From Saprolegnia diclina VS20 (lineage: Eukaryota > Oomycota > Saprolegniomycetes > Saprolegniales > Saprolegniaceae), in NCBI RefSeq assembly GCF_000281045.1, contig NW_008246070.1:435379-499378 (forward strand): a stretch of DNA of 64,000 nt. The letters run 5' to 3'. Below are positions 10,887 to 21,077 of this stretch, one piece after another. The notes beneath the pieces were generated by a model, which had not been told where the DNA came from, ran no database searches, and saw nothing but the letters and a program-made list of their open reading frames with translations. The first letter of the stretch is position 1. Each line of letters starts with the position of its first letter. Position numbers and translations under genes: made by a program.

Positions 10887-13800
10887 ATGCTGTGGTCGCT
10901 GGCAGCGCTTCGTCAAACGCGGCTCTATGACGGTGTCGGCCTGACATACGTGGTTGGCTCTGTTTTGCTCGGCCTCGCCGCGCTCTACATGTTGCGCCCG
11001 TACATGGAGAACGACTACTTTTGGCCGGGCCTCTTTGCGTCCAACGTCTCGACGCTGGTCGCGACGACGTTCAATTTGGAGCTCACGCTGCTGCCCGTGC
11101 AAGCGCCTTCGTCAACGCCGTTGGATCTCATAGCGCGCCACCTCACGTCCTCGGACGAGGCTGGGCAGCTCGCCGCGTACGCGCGCAAGCTCGTGTACGA
11201 GGAGCTGACGACCGCTGAGGCCGCGATCGTCGGTCTCCGGCGCCTCGAGACGCAAAACATCATCTTTATGGTGGCGCAGTACTGCTGGGTCGACTTTGAG
11301 AAGCGCTGGGTCATGGCCCACACGGCGGCGCGGGCAGCGCGCTGCTGGGCGCGCGATGTTAACAACGGCGCCGTGTACTTGGAGTCGGTCGCGCGCAACA
11401 CGCCGTTCCGCCGCTGGGTCGAGAGCACGCAAGGCATGTTTGACGTGCGCATCGGCAACGCAGTCCGCAGCGTGAGTCCTATGGACGGTCCAACGTGGCT
11501 CGACACGATGCTCGACCGCAAGTGGAGCACGCTCGATGAAGAAGTCGGCGTCTGGGCAGACGCGGGCGTGACTAGATTTGCACTCCAGTACGCCAACCAA
11601 TTCCAGATCGGCATTGACGAGACGATCACGATCCAAAATGCACTCGGCCTCTCGTCCACCTTTCGGCTCAAGTCGCTCGCGGCGTGGCACCGCGATGCGC
11701 TCTGGACGACCGACTACATGTATGCCGGGCTCCAAAATGACTTCAACGCCATTGGCGCCAACCAGAGCCTCGTGCTCAACTCGACGCTCTTCTTTGGCGC
11801 GTTTGACCCGACGCAGCTCGAGTACTACAACCTCGGGTACCCACTCGCGCCCGTGTACGCCGCCGCGCACGACGCCCTGGGCTTCCTTGCCAACATTGAT
11901 CTGCGCTGGGTGCCACTGCCGAAGGACCTCAACCTTGCCGTCCAGCGCTTTCGCGCGCTCGTCTTGCACGCGCTGGAGACAACACCGGCCTTTGCGACTG
12001 CATTCGCAGCGATCCCGAGCCTCACGCTGCACCCGACACCGCCGCAATGGACCAAGACCTCGCTGCGCTTCTACGGCGGCAGTCCCATGTGCGGGTATGT
12101 GAGCGCCACGGACTTTGTCCAAGAGTCGTTTGGCTTTGACGATGCGTGCGGCACCCAGCGCCGCCTCAGCGTGGGACTGACGCCCATGAGTGCGCTCTTC
12201 GCAACTGCTTTGACTGCCACGACTGCGCAGCCGATTTGCGCCCTTGCGCTGCCCGACGAACAGGCACTGTGCTACGACCTTCTACGGGCTGCGACTGCCG
12301 CCAAGACAATCCTCGGTTCATTACCCAACGACCTGCAAGCGTCCAGTGCTTTGACGCTGGACATTCGCCTCTTGCAGTTTGTGCAAGATGGAGCCAACCC
12401 ACTCCACCTCCAGACACAAGCCATTTTGGAGCCGTCGTGGGCCTTCTTTGGCCATGGGATGCTGTACGACTGGGCCATGAACCAGCGCGAAGTCGTCTCG
12501 TTCGAAGGCGACGTCGCCTCGTACACTGTCATGTCATACGCTACGCCCGGCGTCGCGCTCCCCGCACCGCCCGCCACGCTGAGCCTCGGCATGTACATGT
12601 GGTACTGTGCTGTGATTGTGTCGGCTGCGATCGCCGGTGTCGGGCTTCTCGTCGTCCTCCTTTTCAGTGTACATCGGCCGCGCGGCAGCGACTGGTTCGT
12701 CTTCAACCGTGTCGTCTCGGCCGTCTGGTCGAACCGATCGCTGCTCCTTACGCGCGCGTTTGCTTGCAGCTTGAGCCTCGGCACGGCCCCCGTCAAGAGC
12801 AGCGCGTCACAGCGCCTCGTCGACTCGCACCGGTCGCTGTACGAGTCGAGTCTCTTTGCCGGCGAGTCGGTCTGGATCACGTACGTTGTCCAAGATGTGT
12901 TTACGCCACTGACGCTCCACGGCACGCGCACGTACGCTCCGTGGAGCTCCCATCTCGCGTTTCTCATTGTCTTCCTCCTCGACGTCCTATCGCCCGTCAA
13001 CGTCGACGCGACCTTGCGCCGCGACTGCTACTTGGTCAATATGGACCGCAACGTCTTCTGCAATAGTGGCCACATTGTCCTCGGGTCCTGGCAACGTGTG
13101 CTCACCGTGCTCGTCGTCAACGTCGGCGTCGTGCTTGTCGGCATCCTCTTCGAGCGCTGCGTGCTCGCATCGGGCGAGGTACCCGAGCCATCGCTCCTGC
13201 TCTCGTCGGCCGCGGTGGCCTACTTGCAGCCACCACCCCCCGAGCAGACGTGGGAAGCGAGCTTGAACCCGGTCACGGCCTTTATGGCGGGCGTCGTCAA
13301 CATCAAGCAGCTCGGGTGGTTTGACATCAAGCTCTGGCGCTTCATCAACAACGAAAAAACGCGGCTCGCGGCCGCCGATATGTTGCCCCAATCGATCAAG
13401 TTGGAGAAGCGGGACGACCAGCGGCAGACGTCGTACCTCTGGAAGGTGCGCGTGCGCTACAACAGCGTCGTCATTGCGGTCGCGCTACTGTTTATGGCCA
13501 TGACGTTCACGAGCAACATCCTCTATCTCGAGCTCGCGCAGTCGTTTCTGGCCAACGACTTTGGCTGGGAGGGCTTTGCGGCCACGGGCGTGTATGCATT
13601 CGTCGCCAACCAGTTCAACGAGCAGCTGCTCTTGCACGGCAACAGCACTCCACTGCCATTTGAAGTGGCGTCTGTCGACTTTAGCGACTGGCGACAGCGC
13701 TACAACGACTCGTCCGCGACCATCATCTCGAGCTTTCACGCGCCGCGGCGCCAGCTCTTGGAGCCGTCGATGCCACTCAGCACCTTTGTGGTCGGGCTTC

Positions 13801-16085
13801 GAAGTCTCAACCCGTGCAAATTACCGTGGATGTCGACGCAGTTGTGCTGGGTCGATTTCGAAAGAACGTGGTCGCTCGCGAGCTCCAGCCGCCGCGTAGC
13901 GCGCTGCCAGGCGCAGTACACGACCAACGGCGCCGTGTACCTCGAGACAGCCCTACGCAACATCCCCGATCGCCAAGCGTGGGAGTCGTGCTGGGGGACG
14001 TCGTTTGAGATTGGCATAGGCCGCGTCCTGCGAGCGACCAACCACGGCCAGCGCTGGCTGGCCGACACGGCGGCCGTCGCGACCAGCGTCGAGGACGAGG
14101 TCGCTTACTGGGAACGCCATGGCATCGCGGCCTTTGCATTTCGGTGGCAAAACTACAAGACACTGGGGCTACTCGACTCGATCGAGGTGACGTCGGCGCT
14201 GGGCTACACGCAGCCGCTCGCGATCAGCCACTCGGTCGGGGCGTACCACATGAACACGCAGACGTCACTGCGCTTTTACTGGACGTTTGCGAGCGACCTC
14301 TGGGCCATCGCAACGAACGCGACCTTGCTCAGCGGCAAGAGCCTCATCTACGGCGATGCCGACTTTGCCTTTGCCAACGTGAGCAGTCAGAGTGTCTTGC
14401 AGCAGAATCTAACCATCATCGCGCCGCTCTCACCAGGGTTGCAGTCGCTCCACGACTCGCTCGGGCCGTTTGGCTCGATCGACATGGTGTTCGTTACGTG
14501 CCCCAGCGCACTGCGTACGATGTACGGGCGCTATCTCAGCTCGCTCTCGGCGCTTCTGCTCTCGAATGCGACCGCGCGCACTGCTTTCGCAGAACTGCCG
14601 AGCTGGCCATTCGTCCTCCCCGTGCCAACGTCGCTCATGTACAACGCGTCGATCGCGGTCGTTGGCGGCAATATGATGTGCGGCGACGATTGCCCGCCCT
14701 ACCCCGCCTACTATGGTCTCTACCGCCCGTTTGGGATGACGAACCCGTGTCACGCGATCTTCAGCGACAACATGGCCACGTCCAACGCAGAGCTCATCTT
14801 TGCGTTTCTCGGGCTCTATGCCAACCACGCCAACGTTGCGATCGCCGACATTTGCGGCTTGAACGCGGCGGGCTCGGGGTGTCCCGTTGTCTTTGAAAAG
14901 TTGTCTCAGTTTGCTATGGACGTCAACGCCACGGCCTTTGCACCCCTCGCGCCGGTCGCCCACGAGCTCCAGCGTCTCGTGCTCGCACCCGAACTCAACG
15001 TCTCGGCGGTGCAGTACATTGCGCTCAACGGTGCTGCCGCCGCGTCGCTCTTCACCATCAACCTCCTCGACCCGAGCGATGTGCCGTGGACGTTTTTCGG
15101 GTGGTGCTACCTCTTTGAGTGGGTCGCTGGTCATCGGGAAGTCGTGGCATTTCAAGGTGACAGCGGCGCGGTGGCCGCCATCTCGGCCCGCACCGCGCCG
15201 CGCACCATGGCGCCCGACCCGAGCGCGATCCCCGTCACGTTTTCATCGCTCTCGCAGGCCGGCAACTTGTACATTTCGTACATTCTCATCTGCATCGCCG
15301 GCTCGATCGCGCTCCTCATTCTGACGTCGCCGACGCGGGACGTGGAAGGCATGAACCTCTTTGCGCTCAACCGCATCATCGGCCACGTGTGGGCCGGCCG
15401 CACGTTCCTTGTCCTGCGCTCGGTCACCGCCATGTGGATGCTCAACACAAGTCCGTTGAAACTCCTTCAAGTCGATAGCGTCACGCGCCTCGACTCGCCG
15501 CCGCTCACGTGGTACATGACGATCCTGGCCGCGTCCGAAGCGTCCTGGCTTGTCTACGTGCTCAACGACGTCTTTAGCTGCATCACGCAGCAGTACACGT
15601 CGCTCTACGCTGGCCGGAGCTCGCTCGGTACGACCATTTCCGTCACGATCTGGACGTTCTTGCACCCGCAGCACTACGCCGCCGCGCTGCACCGCCGCTG
15701 TGACCTCGTCGACGTCGACTTTGAGCTCCACTGCGTGAGCGGGTCGATCGCGCTCGGCGATCCGCTCCGGCTCGGCGTCCTCTGCGGCATTGCGCTCGCC
15801 AACATTATCGTTTGGTACCAACTCGCCAAATGGTATGCGCCGCACCAGCCGTCGGTGCCGATCGAGACGCTCCTGCTCTCGTCGCAGAGCTTTTACCTCA
15901 TGCACTGGCACGACCGGGAGCGCGACGGCGTCTACTACCTCGACACCATGTCGGCCGTCATGGCCGGTCTCCTCTCGCTCTCGCACAAGAACCGTCGGTA
16001 TGTCTTTGACGTCAAGGCGTGGCGCCTGCTCGTGCTGCCGCCAGCCTCCGCCATGCCCCACGCCATTCCGCTCTCGCACCACTAG
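10887..16085 (+). CDS. Giant two-unit multi-pass membrane protein, unknown function
   Basis: One uninterrupted frame of 1,732 residues, intronless in a region where most genes have introns. It is built from two tandem units of about 855 residues. In unit 1, CWVDFEKRW...NGAVYLESVARN starts near residue 132; in unit 2, CWVDFERTW...NGAVYLETALRN starts near residue 987. Each unit has an N-terminal membrane segment (about 19-40 and 858-880), a long Ser/Thr/Asn-rich ectodomain of about 500 residues with conserved Cys and Trp, then further membrane segments (about 570-595, 688-707, 737-757; and 1460-1480, 1628-1650). The repetition shows the gene arose by internal duplication. I do not recognise a named family; plain surface protein or transporter-like roles are both open. 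A shorter relative may begin at 63053. The stop is 42 bp from the convergent kinase. Confidence 0.85.
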   Translation: MLWSLAALRQTRLYDGVGLTYVVGSVLLGLAALYMLRPYMENDYFWPGLFASNVSTLVATTFNLELTLLPVQAPSSTPLDLIARHLTSSDEAGQLAAYARKLVYEELTTAEAAIVGLRRLETQNIIFMVAQYCWVDFEKRWVMAHTAARAARCWARDVNNGAVYLESVARNTPFRRWVESTQGMFDVRIGNAVRSVSPMDGPTWLDTMLDRKWSTLDEEVGVWADAGVTRFALQYANQFQIGIDETITIQNALGLSSTFRLKSLAAWHRDALWTTDYMYAGLQNDFNAIGANQSLVLNSTLFFGAFDPTQLEYYNLGYPLAPVYAAAHDALGFLANIDLRWVPLPKDLNLAVQRFRALVLHALETTPAFATAFAAIPSLTLHPTPPQWTKTSLRFYGGSPMCGYVSATDFVQESFGFDDACGTQRRLSVGLTPMSALFATALTATTAQPICALALPDEQALCYDLLRAATAAKTILGSLPNDLQASSALTLDIRLLQFVQDGANPLHLQTQAILEPSWAFFGHGMLYDWAMNQREVVSFEGDVASYTVMSYATPGVALPAPPATLSLGMYMWYCAVIVSAAIAGVGLLVVLLFSVHRPRGSDWFVFNRVVSAVWSNRSLLLTRAFACSLSLGTAPVKSSASQRLVDSHRSLYESSLFAGESVWITYVVQDVFTPLTLHGTRTYAPWSSHLAFLIVFLLDVLSPVNVDATLRRDCYLVNMDRNVFCNSGHIVLGSWQRVLTVLVVNVGVVLVGILFERCVLASGEVPEPSLLLSSAAVAYLQPPPPEQTWEASLNPVTAFMAGVVNIKQLGWFDIKLWRFINNEKTRLAAADMLPQSIKLEKRDDQRQTSYLWKVRVRYNSVVIAVALLFMAMTFTSNILYLELAQSFLANDFGWEGFAATGVYAFVANQFNEQLLLHGNSTPLPFEVASVDFSDWRQRYNDSSATIISSFHAPRRQLLEPSMPLSTFVVGLRSLNPCKLPWMSTQLCWVDFERTWSLASSSRRVARCQAQYTTNGAVYLETALRNIPDRQAWESCWGTSFEIGIGRVLRATNHGQRWLADTAAVATSVEDEVAYWERHGIAAFAFRWQNYKTLGLLDSIEVTSALGYTQPLAISHSVGAYHMNTQTSLRFYWTFASDLWAIATNATLLSGKSLIYGDADFAFANVSSQSVLQQNLTIIAPLSPGLQSLHDSLGPFGSIDMVFVTCPSALRTMYGRYLSSLSALLLSNATARTAFAELPSWPFVLPVPTSLMYNASIAVVGGNMMCGDDCPPYPAYYGLYRPFGMTNPCHAIFSDNMATSNAELIFAFLGLYANHANVAIADICGLNAAGSGCPVVFEKLSQFAMDVNATAFAPLAPVAHELQRLVLAPELNVSAVQYIALNGAAAASLFTINLLDPSDVPWTFFGWCYLFEWVAGHREVVAFQGDSGAVAAISARTAPRTMAPDPSAIPVTFSSLSQAGNLYISYILICIAGSIALLILTSPTRDVEGMNLFALNRIIGHVWAGRTFLVLRSVTAMWMLNTSPLKLLQVDSVTRLDSPPLTWYMTILAASEASWLVYVLNDVFSCITQQYTSLYAGRSSLGTTISVTIWTFLHPQHYAAALHRRCDLVDVDFELHCVSGSIALGDPLRLGVLCGIALANIIVWYQLAKWYAPHQPSVPIETLLLSSQSFYLMHWHDRERDGVYYLDTMSAVMAGLLSLSHKNRRYVFDVKAWRLLVLPPASAMPHAIPLSHH

Positions 16086-16127
16086 CCGCCATAAATAATA
16101 GCACATCATGTTGTATACAGGCGCACG

Positions 16128-17816
16128 TTAAAGCGGTCGGGTGGTCGTGCTCTTGGTCATCTGACGGAGTCGGTACGCGATCTGCATCGCTGTGGGGCGG
16201 CTCGACGCCTCGAAGCGGAGGCACTCGGTCCCGAGCGCGGCGATCTGCTCGGGGCAGTCGTCCGAGAATTTGGGGGCGATCTTGCCGGCCGCCACCATGA
16301 CGCCGAGCCGCGTGTGCGAGATGAAGCCGTCGCTCGTCACGTTCGAGTACGGAAGGTCCGCCAAGTCGAGCTCGTTCAGGAGCACACCAAACGAGTAGAC
16401 GTCGGCGCGCTCCGTGTAGTGGCCGCCGAGCATGATCTCGGGTGCGATCCACGCCAGCGTCCCAATCTCGGCCGTCATCGTGTTTTCGTCGCTGAGCTCC
16501 CGGCTCGTGCCAAAGTCGGTCAGCTTGGCCTCCCACGCGTCGCCCAAGAGCACGTTGCTGCTCTTGAGGTCGCGGTGGATGATCGGCGGCGACGCCGTGT
16601 GGAGATACACGAGCGCCTCGGCCACGTCCGACGCCATCCGGAGCTTCGTGATCGCACTCGAGCCAAACCACGGAATCTGGCGGCGCTCCTTGTCCTCGAC
16701 GAGCAGATTCCGGACGTTGCCGTTGTGCTGGTACTCGGTGAGCATCTTGAGCTGCAGCAACGTCGTCCACGCAACGCCGACGAAGCGCACAATGTTCGGG
16801 TGGTCCAGCTTGGACATGAGCTTGATCTCGCACATAAAGGCTTCCATCGCCTCATGGTTGTTGACTTTCTCGGGCAAGCACTTCTTGACCGCGACCTCTT
16901 CGCCCGCAAAGCGCCCGCGGTAGATGACGCCAAAGCCCCCGCGCGCGAGCACGTCAAAGAGCTCGACCTCTTCGTTCGCGACGCGGAAGTTGCTCATCGA
17001 CTTGTCGAAGCGGATGTCGTAGCCCTCGAGCTGGTTGACCTCGCCGCCGGTGACCACCGGACCCGTTGAGCGCGAGTTTGAATTGCCCACGTCGATCGTC
17101 GAGTGGCGCTGCGTGCTCTTCTGCGACGAGCGCGTGTCGACCGATCCGCGGTAGCTCGTGTGCTGAGACTTGCCAGTGTACGGCTGCGAGCGCCGGTCCG
17201 TGTAGTACTCGGCCGGCGTCAAGGACGTCCGCGCATCTTCGAGCTCGGCAGCCTTCTTTTGACGGTACAAGACGAACGCGACAAGGGCAACGGCGACGAC
17301 AAAGACGCCGGCGCCCACAGCCGCGTACGTGATGATGTTGGACGAGTCGTCGGGCTTGTTGGGCGCAGGTGTCTTCGTAGCTACGGACGGATCGCCAGAT
17401 CCGGAACCAGACGACGTTGACGCATTGGGCGATCGGGTCGGCGCCTTGGTTGACGGCGTCGGGGTCGGCGTCGAACCGCTGGGTGGCGTCTTTGTCGACG
17501 TTGTTGGCGTTGCACTCGATGGTGACGGCGCCGGTCCAGGCGCGTCCGTAACCGGTGCTGTCGTTGGCGTTGGTGGTTCCGTTGTCGGGCCCGGCGGCGG
17601 TGTCGGCGTCTTTGTCGGTGGCGCCGTCGTCGGCGTCGGAGTTGGCGTCAATGTCGTCGGCGTCGGCGTCGGCGTGAGCGGCTTCGTGATGGGATCTGAC
17701 GTCGGCGTCGTCGGCGAGGTAGGGACGTCCGTGACCTTGGATCCGTTCTGCAGGCGGAGGCCCGAGGCTGCCTGCAGCGCGAGGAGCAGCAGGACGACGG
17801 TTGCTCGTCGACGCAT
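16128..17816 (-). CDS. Receptor-like TKL protein kinase
   Basis: Single exon, 562 residues. A signal peptide (about 1-20) is followed by a Thr/Pro/Ser-rich mucin-like outer region (about 25-155, many TPTPT runs), one membrane helix (about 163-186, YAAVGAGVFVVAVALVAFVL), a Ser-rich juxtamembrane linker, and a tyrosine-kinase-like Ser/Thr kinase domain (about 275-555). Catalytic motifs are complete: ARGGFGVIYRG (Gly loop), VAVKKC (Lys), HRDLKSSNVLL (catalytic loop), DFGTS, and APEIM. HRDLKxxN supports Ser/Thr specificity. Such TKL kinases are expanded in oomycetes. The ligand is unknown because the outer part has no folded domain that I can name. Likely a wall or surface sensor signalling to the cytosol. 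Confidence 0.93.
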   Translation of the reverse strand: MRRRATVVLLLLALQAASGLRLQNGSKVTDVPTSPTTPTSDPITKPLTPTPTPTTLTPTPTPTTAPPTKTPTPPPGPTTEPPTPTTAPVTDAPGPAPSPSSATPTTSTKTPPSGSTPTPTPSTKAPTRSPNASTSSGSGSGDPSVATKTPAPNKPDDSSNIITYAAVGAGVFVVAVALVAFVLYRQKKAAELEDARTSLTPAEYYTDRRSQPYTGKSQHTSYRGSVDTRSSQKSTQRHSTIDVGNSNSRSTGPVVTGGEVNQLEGYDIRFDKSMSNFRVANEEVELFDVLARGGFGVIYRGRFAGEEVAVKKCLPEKVNNHEAMEAFMCEIKLMSKLDHPNIVRFVGVAWTTLLQLKMLTEYQHNGNVRNLLVEDKERRQIPWFGSSAITKLRMASDVAEALVYLHTASPPIIHRDLKSSNVLLGDAWEAKLTDFGTSRELSDENTMTAEIGTLAWIAPEIMLGGHYTERADVYSFGVLLNELDLADLPYSNVTSDGFISHTRLGVMVAAGKIAPKFSDDCPEQIAALGTECLRFEASSRPTAMQIAYRLRQMTKSTTTRPL

Positions 17817-18274
17817 GCTGGTGGCTGGGAAAATAAGCTCGATGAGCGCCTGCCAAGAGCCCAGTTTCCGTCATTACGCAGTGTTACAAGCTCCCTTTTA
17901 TTCGACGTCCACATGTTATCTTGCTGTTTGTATGTACATTCAAAAAAATACACGCGTTCTTCGAAGTTCGAAGGAATCAAAATGAGTAGAGGTCCGCCAA
18001 AAATTGAGTCTCAGGACAGGCCGGCAGTACTAGGTCGGCACGGTGGATGAAGCGACGACTGCGGCGCCGGCCGCGCCCACAGGGAGCCAATGGATCCTAC
18101 TGCGCTGCCAGGCCGAGCCATCGCTAGGAATGTGCGGCTGCAAAGACCGCGCCGTTTGTACAGGTTACTGCTGATGTGAGCGACCAGCTGGCAGGATGCC
18201 ACTGTGCCTGCGACCTGCGCAAAAGACGCAGGACCCACCACGTGGTACAGAGGATGGTTTGGCTCGAACGCTTA
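17817..18274. other. Intergenic, no gene seen
   Basis: Lies between the 5' end of the kinase and the 3' end of the SH2 gene, both on the minus strand, so it should hold the kinase promoter. No conserved frame or named motif was found. Confidence 0.6.
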
Positions 18275-20087
18275 TCAGGATGCCAACGACGCCTGCTGGA
18301 CGCGCTCTTCGAGGGACGCGATGCGCGTTGCGATCTTTTGGCGGTTGACAGCGTTGGCCGTCACGCGGAGCTGATCGTGCGAGTAGCGCAGCGCCATGGC
18401 GTAGTCGGCGGCGGCCATGCACGCAAGCACGAGGTTGTTGAGGATCGTCTTCTCGCGCTTCCCGTCGCCGACCTGCCGCGTCAGCGCAAGACACTTTTCG
18501 TAGTAGAGCACCGCCTGCGTCGGCTGCTTCCGATCCAAGTGCACGGTGCCGAGGTTGCCGAGCGCCCGCGCCTCGACGTGCGTCGCGCCTACCGCCCATG
18601 TCTTAGTCGCCACGACTTCGACCCTGCTGCTTACCTGCATTTTTGGCAAAGAATTCGGCGCGCAAAAAATACTCGATGGCCTCATGGAGGTTCGCCTGCT
18701 TGTAGAGACCCATGCCCATCTCGAGCTGTGCGATCGCCTGCGCCTCGGTGCTCTGCACCGGCGCGGAAGCCACGTCGCCAAACTGCCCATACGCGTTGGA
18801 CGGTGCTGGCTCGACAGCGCTCGCTTGTGGCAGCGAGGCAAACTGTCCGTAGGTCGCCGGCGCCGGCGGAGGGTGCGCCACGTCCGTGAAGCGGCCATAG
18901 GCGCTCTGCGGCGGCGCGGCGGCAGAGAACCGCCCGTACGCGCCCGCCTCGGGCTCGGAGGGCAGCGCCGCAGCATCGAATCGTCCATAGGACGATGCAG
19001 GTAGCGGCTTTGGTGGTGTGAGCTGCGCGTTGCGCTCGGTTTCAACGTAGTTGAACTGTCCGTACGACGACTTGATGTCGTCGCGGCCAAGGGAGCCGTA
19101 GCCATCGGCGAGCCGACTGAACGACCCGTAGTTGTCACCGACAGACTTGAAGGCGCCGTAGTCATTATCGGCCACGGACACCCGCACCGGCGGCTCGAGA
19201 AGACCATAGTCGCTGCTCGCCGCTACGTTGGGAGTCGTCGAAAAGAGGCAGCCCGAAGGCGGTGCGCGGTCACCAACGTCTTCGGTGCTGAACGAGGCGT
19301 AGTCGTTGTTGTCGTTGAGCGAGAGCCGGCCAAAGTCGAGCGTGCCCGCCTTGCGCGCGGCCTTGAGCTCGTCGTTGATCTGCGACGAGAGCTTGGACGC
19401 GTACTATTGAGTATGGACATGCTGGGTCACATGGGCGGAATGCGCAAATGGCTCGTGTGCGTACCGAGACACGCAGGCGACCCGCGCTGCTATCGATGAA
19501 GGCAGCGATTGACTCGTACATGCGGCCCATCCCGCCGTCGAGCGGCCCGTACCCGCGCTAACGACATGGTATCAGACACCATTTCGGGCGACACGATGTA
19601 CCGTCGGGTCGTGGACGAGCAAGACGTTCTTGATCTCGCGCTTTCCCGCATGCGGCGGCGCCGAGTGTACCTTGACGTAGGCGAGTGTAAACTTCTCGGG
19701 CTGCGTCTCGCTGAAGCGCACGAGGAACGAGCCGTCGTCGCCGCCCCGGAGGATGGCCTCGGCGTCGGCGCGCGAGAGGACGCCGTGGAACCAGGGTGCA
19801 ATACCGTCGTGGTACCGGCTCTGGAAGCACGTCACGGACTTGGTGATGCACGACCGGAACGGTCCGAACCGGACGAGAAAGTGCTCCCAGTCCCGCGCCG
19901 TCAGCGTCGGTCGCATCTCGAGGCAGACGCGCAGGTAGATTCGCATCTCTTGCGGCGACATGGCCGACGGCAGAGACACGTCAATGCACTCGAGGAGACG
20001 GTCTAGGACGCGGTCGGTCGGCGCGGTCGGTGCGGCGCCAACGGTCGCCCGCCACCACGCGACCCCGTCCTGGCACGCGGCTTGCAT
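18275..20087 (-). CDS. SH2 protein with YGx[F/L] tyrosine array and TPR tail
   Basis: Exons 20087-19602, 19557-19465, 19403-18635 and 18588-18275 give 553 residues in frame; introns are 44, 61 and 46 nt. The N-terminal 95 residues are mostly helical. An SH2 domain follows (about 98-190): WFHGVLSRADAEAIL, then FLVRFSET (the Arg binds phosphotyrosine) and KNVLLVHD. Next is a low-complexity region (about 195-395) with about eleven YGx[F/L] motifs (YGLL, YGAF, YGSF, YGQF, YGRF and others) plus NYVET. The tail (about 405-540) is a TPR-like helical array (ALGNLGTVHLDRKQ, AVLYYEKCLALTRQ). SH2 domains read phosphotyrosine, so the tyrosine array may be a ligand in cis or trans; it also resembles FUS-like SYGQ condensate-forming sequence. 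No kinase domain is present. Function unknown. Confidence 0.88.
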
Positions 20088-21077
20088 CTTGACGGCTAGA
20101 CAGTACCGAAGTTCGAAGCTCAGTATTTATAGCACAGGCTAAAGGCACGCAACGTTGGCCTGTCTACTCCACACGCGGGGCAATGACGTGGCGCACGCGC
20201 ACGCAGTCGACGGCTTGGTGCGGTTCTGCAATGTCACTGCCTGCGGTCTTGGTAGGTCGACGTAGACAAGGACGAGCTGCAATACGAGTGCCACTACGGC
20301 TTCAACATTGGGTGGGATTAGCTTCGAAGTTCGCAAATTTAATGCCACAACGCCACGAGACGGCCACACCCACAGTGAAGCGCTTGCGCGAGCTAACCAC
20401 AGGCAAGGGTATTGACCCTTGCCACAGGTTTCACCAGCTCCGAAGTGGCGCATGGCGTCGTCGTTGGCGTCTGGCACACGGGGCTTATCAAGCCGAGTTA
20501 CGTCGCAACTGCCTAGCGAAATTTCGCCAACGCGTTGCGTTCAAGCGCGTCGTGCAGCAGTGGGCACACAGCGCACTGCGGTCCGCTCTCTTCGTCGCAG
20601 CAAACTACATCTCGTTTACGGTCGCGCAAGACGCAGATCGACTACCGCCAGGATCGTGCTGACCTATTTGCTTTTGCGTCTTCCCCGACAGCGTTGCTGG
20701 ACGAGACCGTGCTGCGGTGCGTGGCGCTGGCTGCCAGCACCTCGTGGGCGACGGCCATCGCAGCGTGTGCGTGAGCAGCGTCATGTGGCTTATCGCAGCC
20801 TACATGGCGCGCCACCTCCGCGTCCACGTACGATGGCTTTTCCGCATCCCTGGCATTGCGCTTGAGGACTGGTGCTGGAGCCTCTCTGGTGCATCCTTGC
20901 GCAGCTCAGCACGGGCGCGACCAAGCGAAGCGTGTTTCGATCGACACGCTGCCAGGCTACACGCTCGAATACTGTTGGTAATTGGCGTAAAAACCACTTC
21001 AAGTTGGAGAGGCGAGGGGTTCCCACCTGGCTTGGCACTTTCGCATTAGCCGGCCGCCGACCACTGCCCTCAGCATC
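20088..21077. other. Intergenic, divergent promoter region
   Basis: Separates the SH2 gene (-) and the GH17 gene (+). Several open frames of 60-160 codons overlap here in different frames, but none has a start in good context, a splice pattern or recognisable similarity. A decayed gene around 20640-20780 (+) is possible but not supported. Confidence 0.5.

Noticed and set aside
10646-10930. 94-codon frame upstream of the giant membrane protein
   Set aside because: Different frame, overlaps the real start, and no splice joint connects them.
12146-14896. Several long plus-strand frames (306 and 250 codons)
   Set aside because: Shadow frames within the 1,732-residue gene, which has membrane helices and an internal duplication that they lack.
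17329-17985. Gly/Val-rich 218-codon plus-strand frame
   Set aside because: Antisense of the Thr/Pro-rich ectodomain of the TKL kinase; low-complexity mirror image.
20183-20865. Overlapping plus-strand frames of 148-159 codons
   Set aside because: No start context, no homology and no splice pattern; treated as chance frames in a promoter region.
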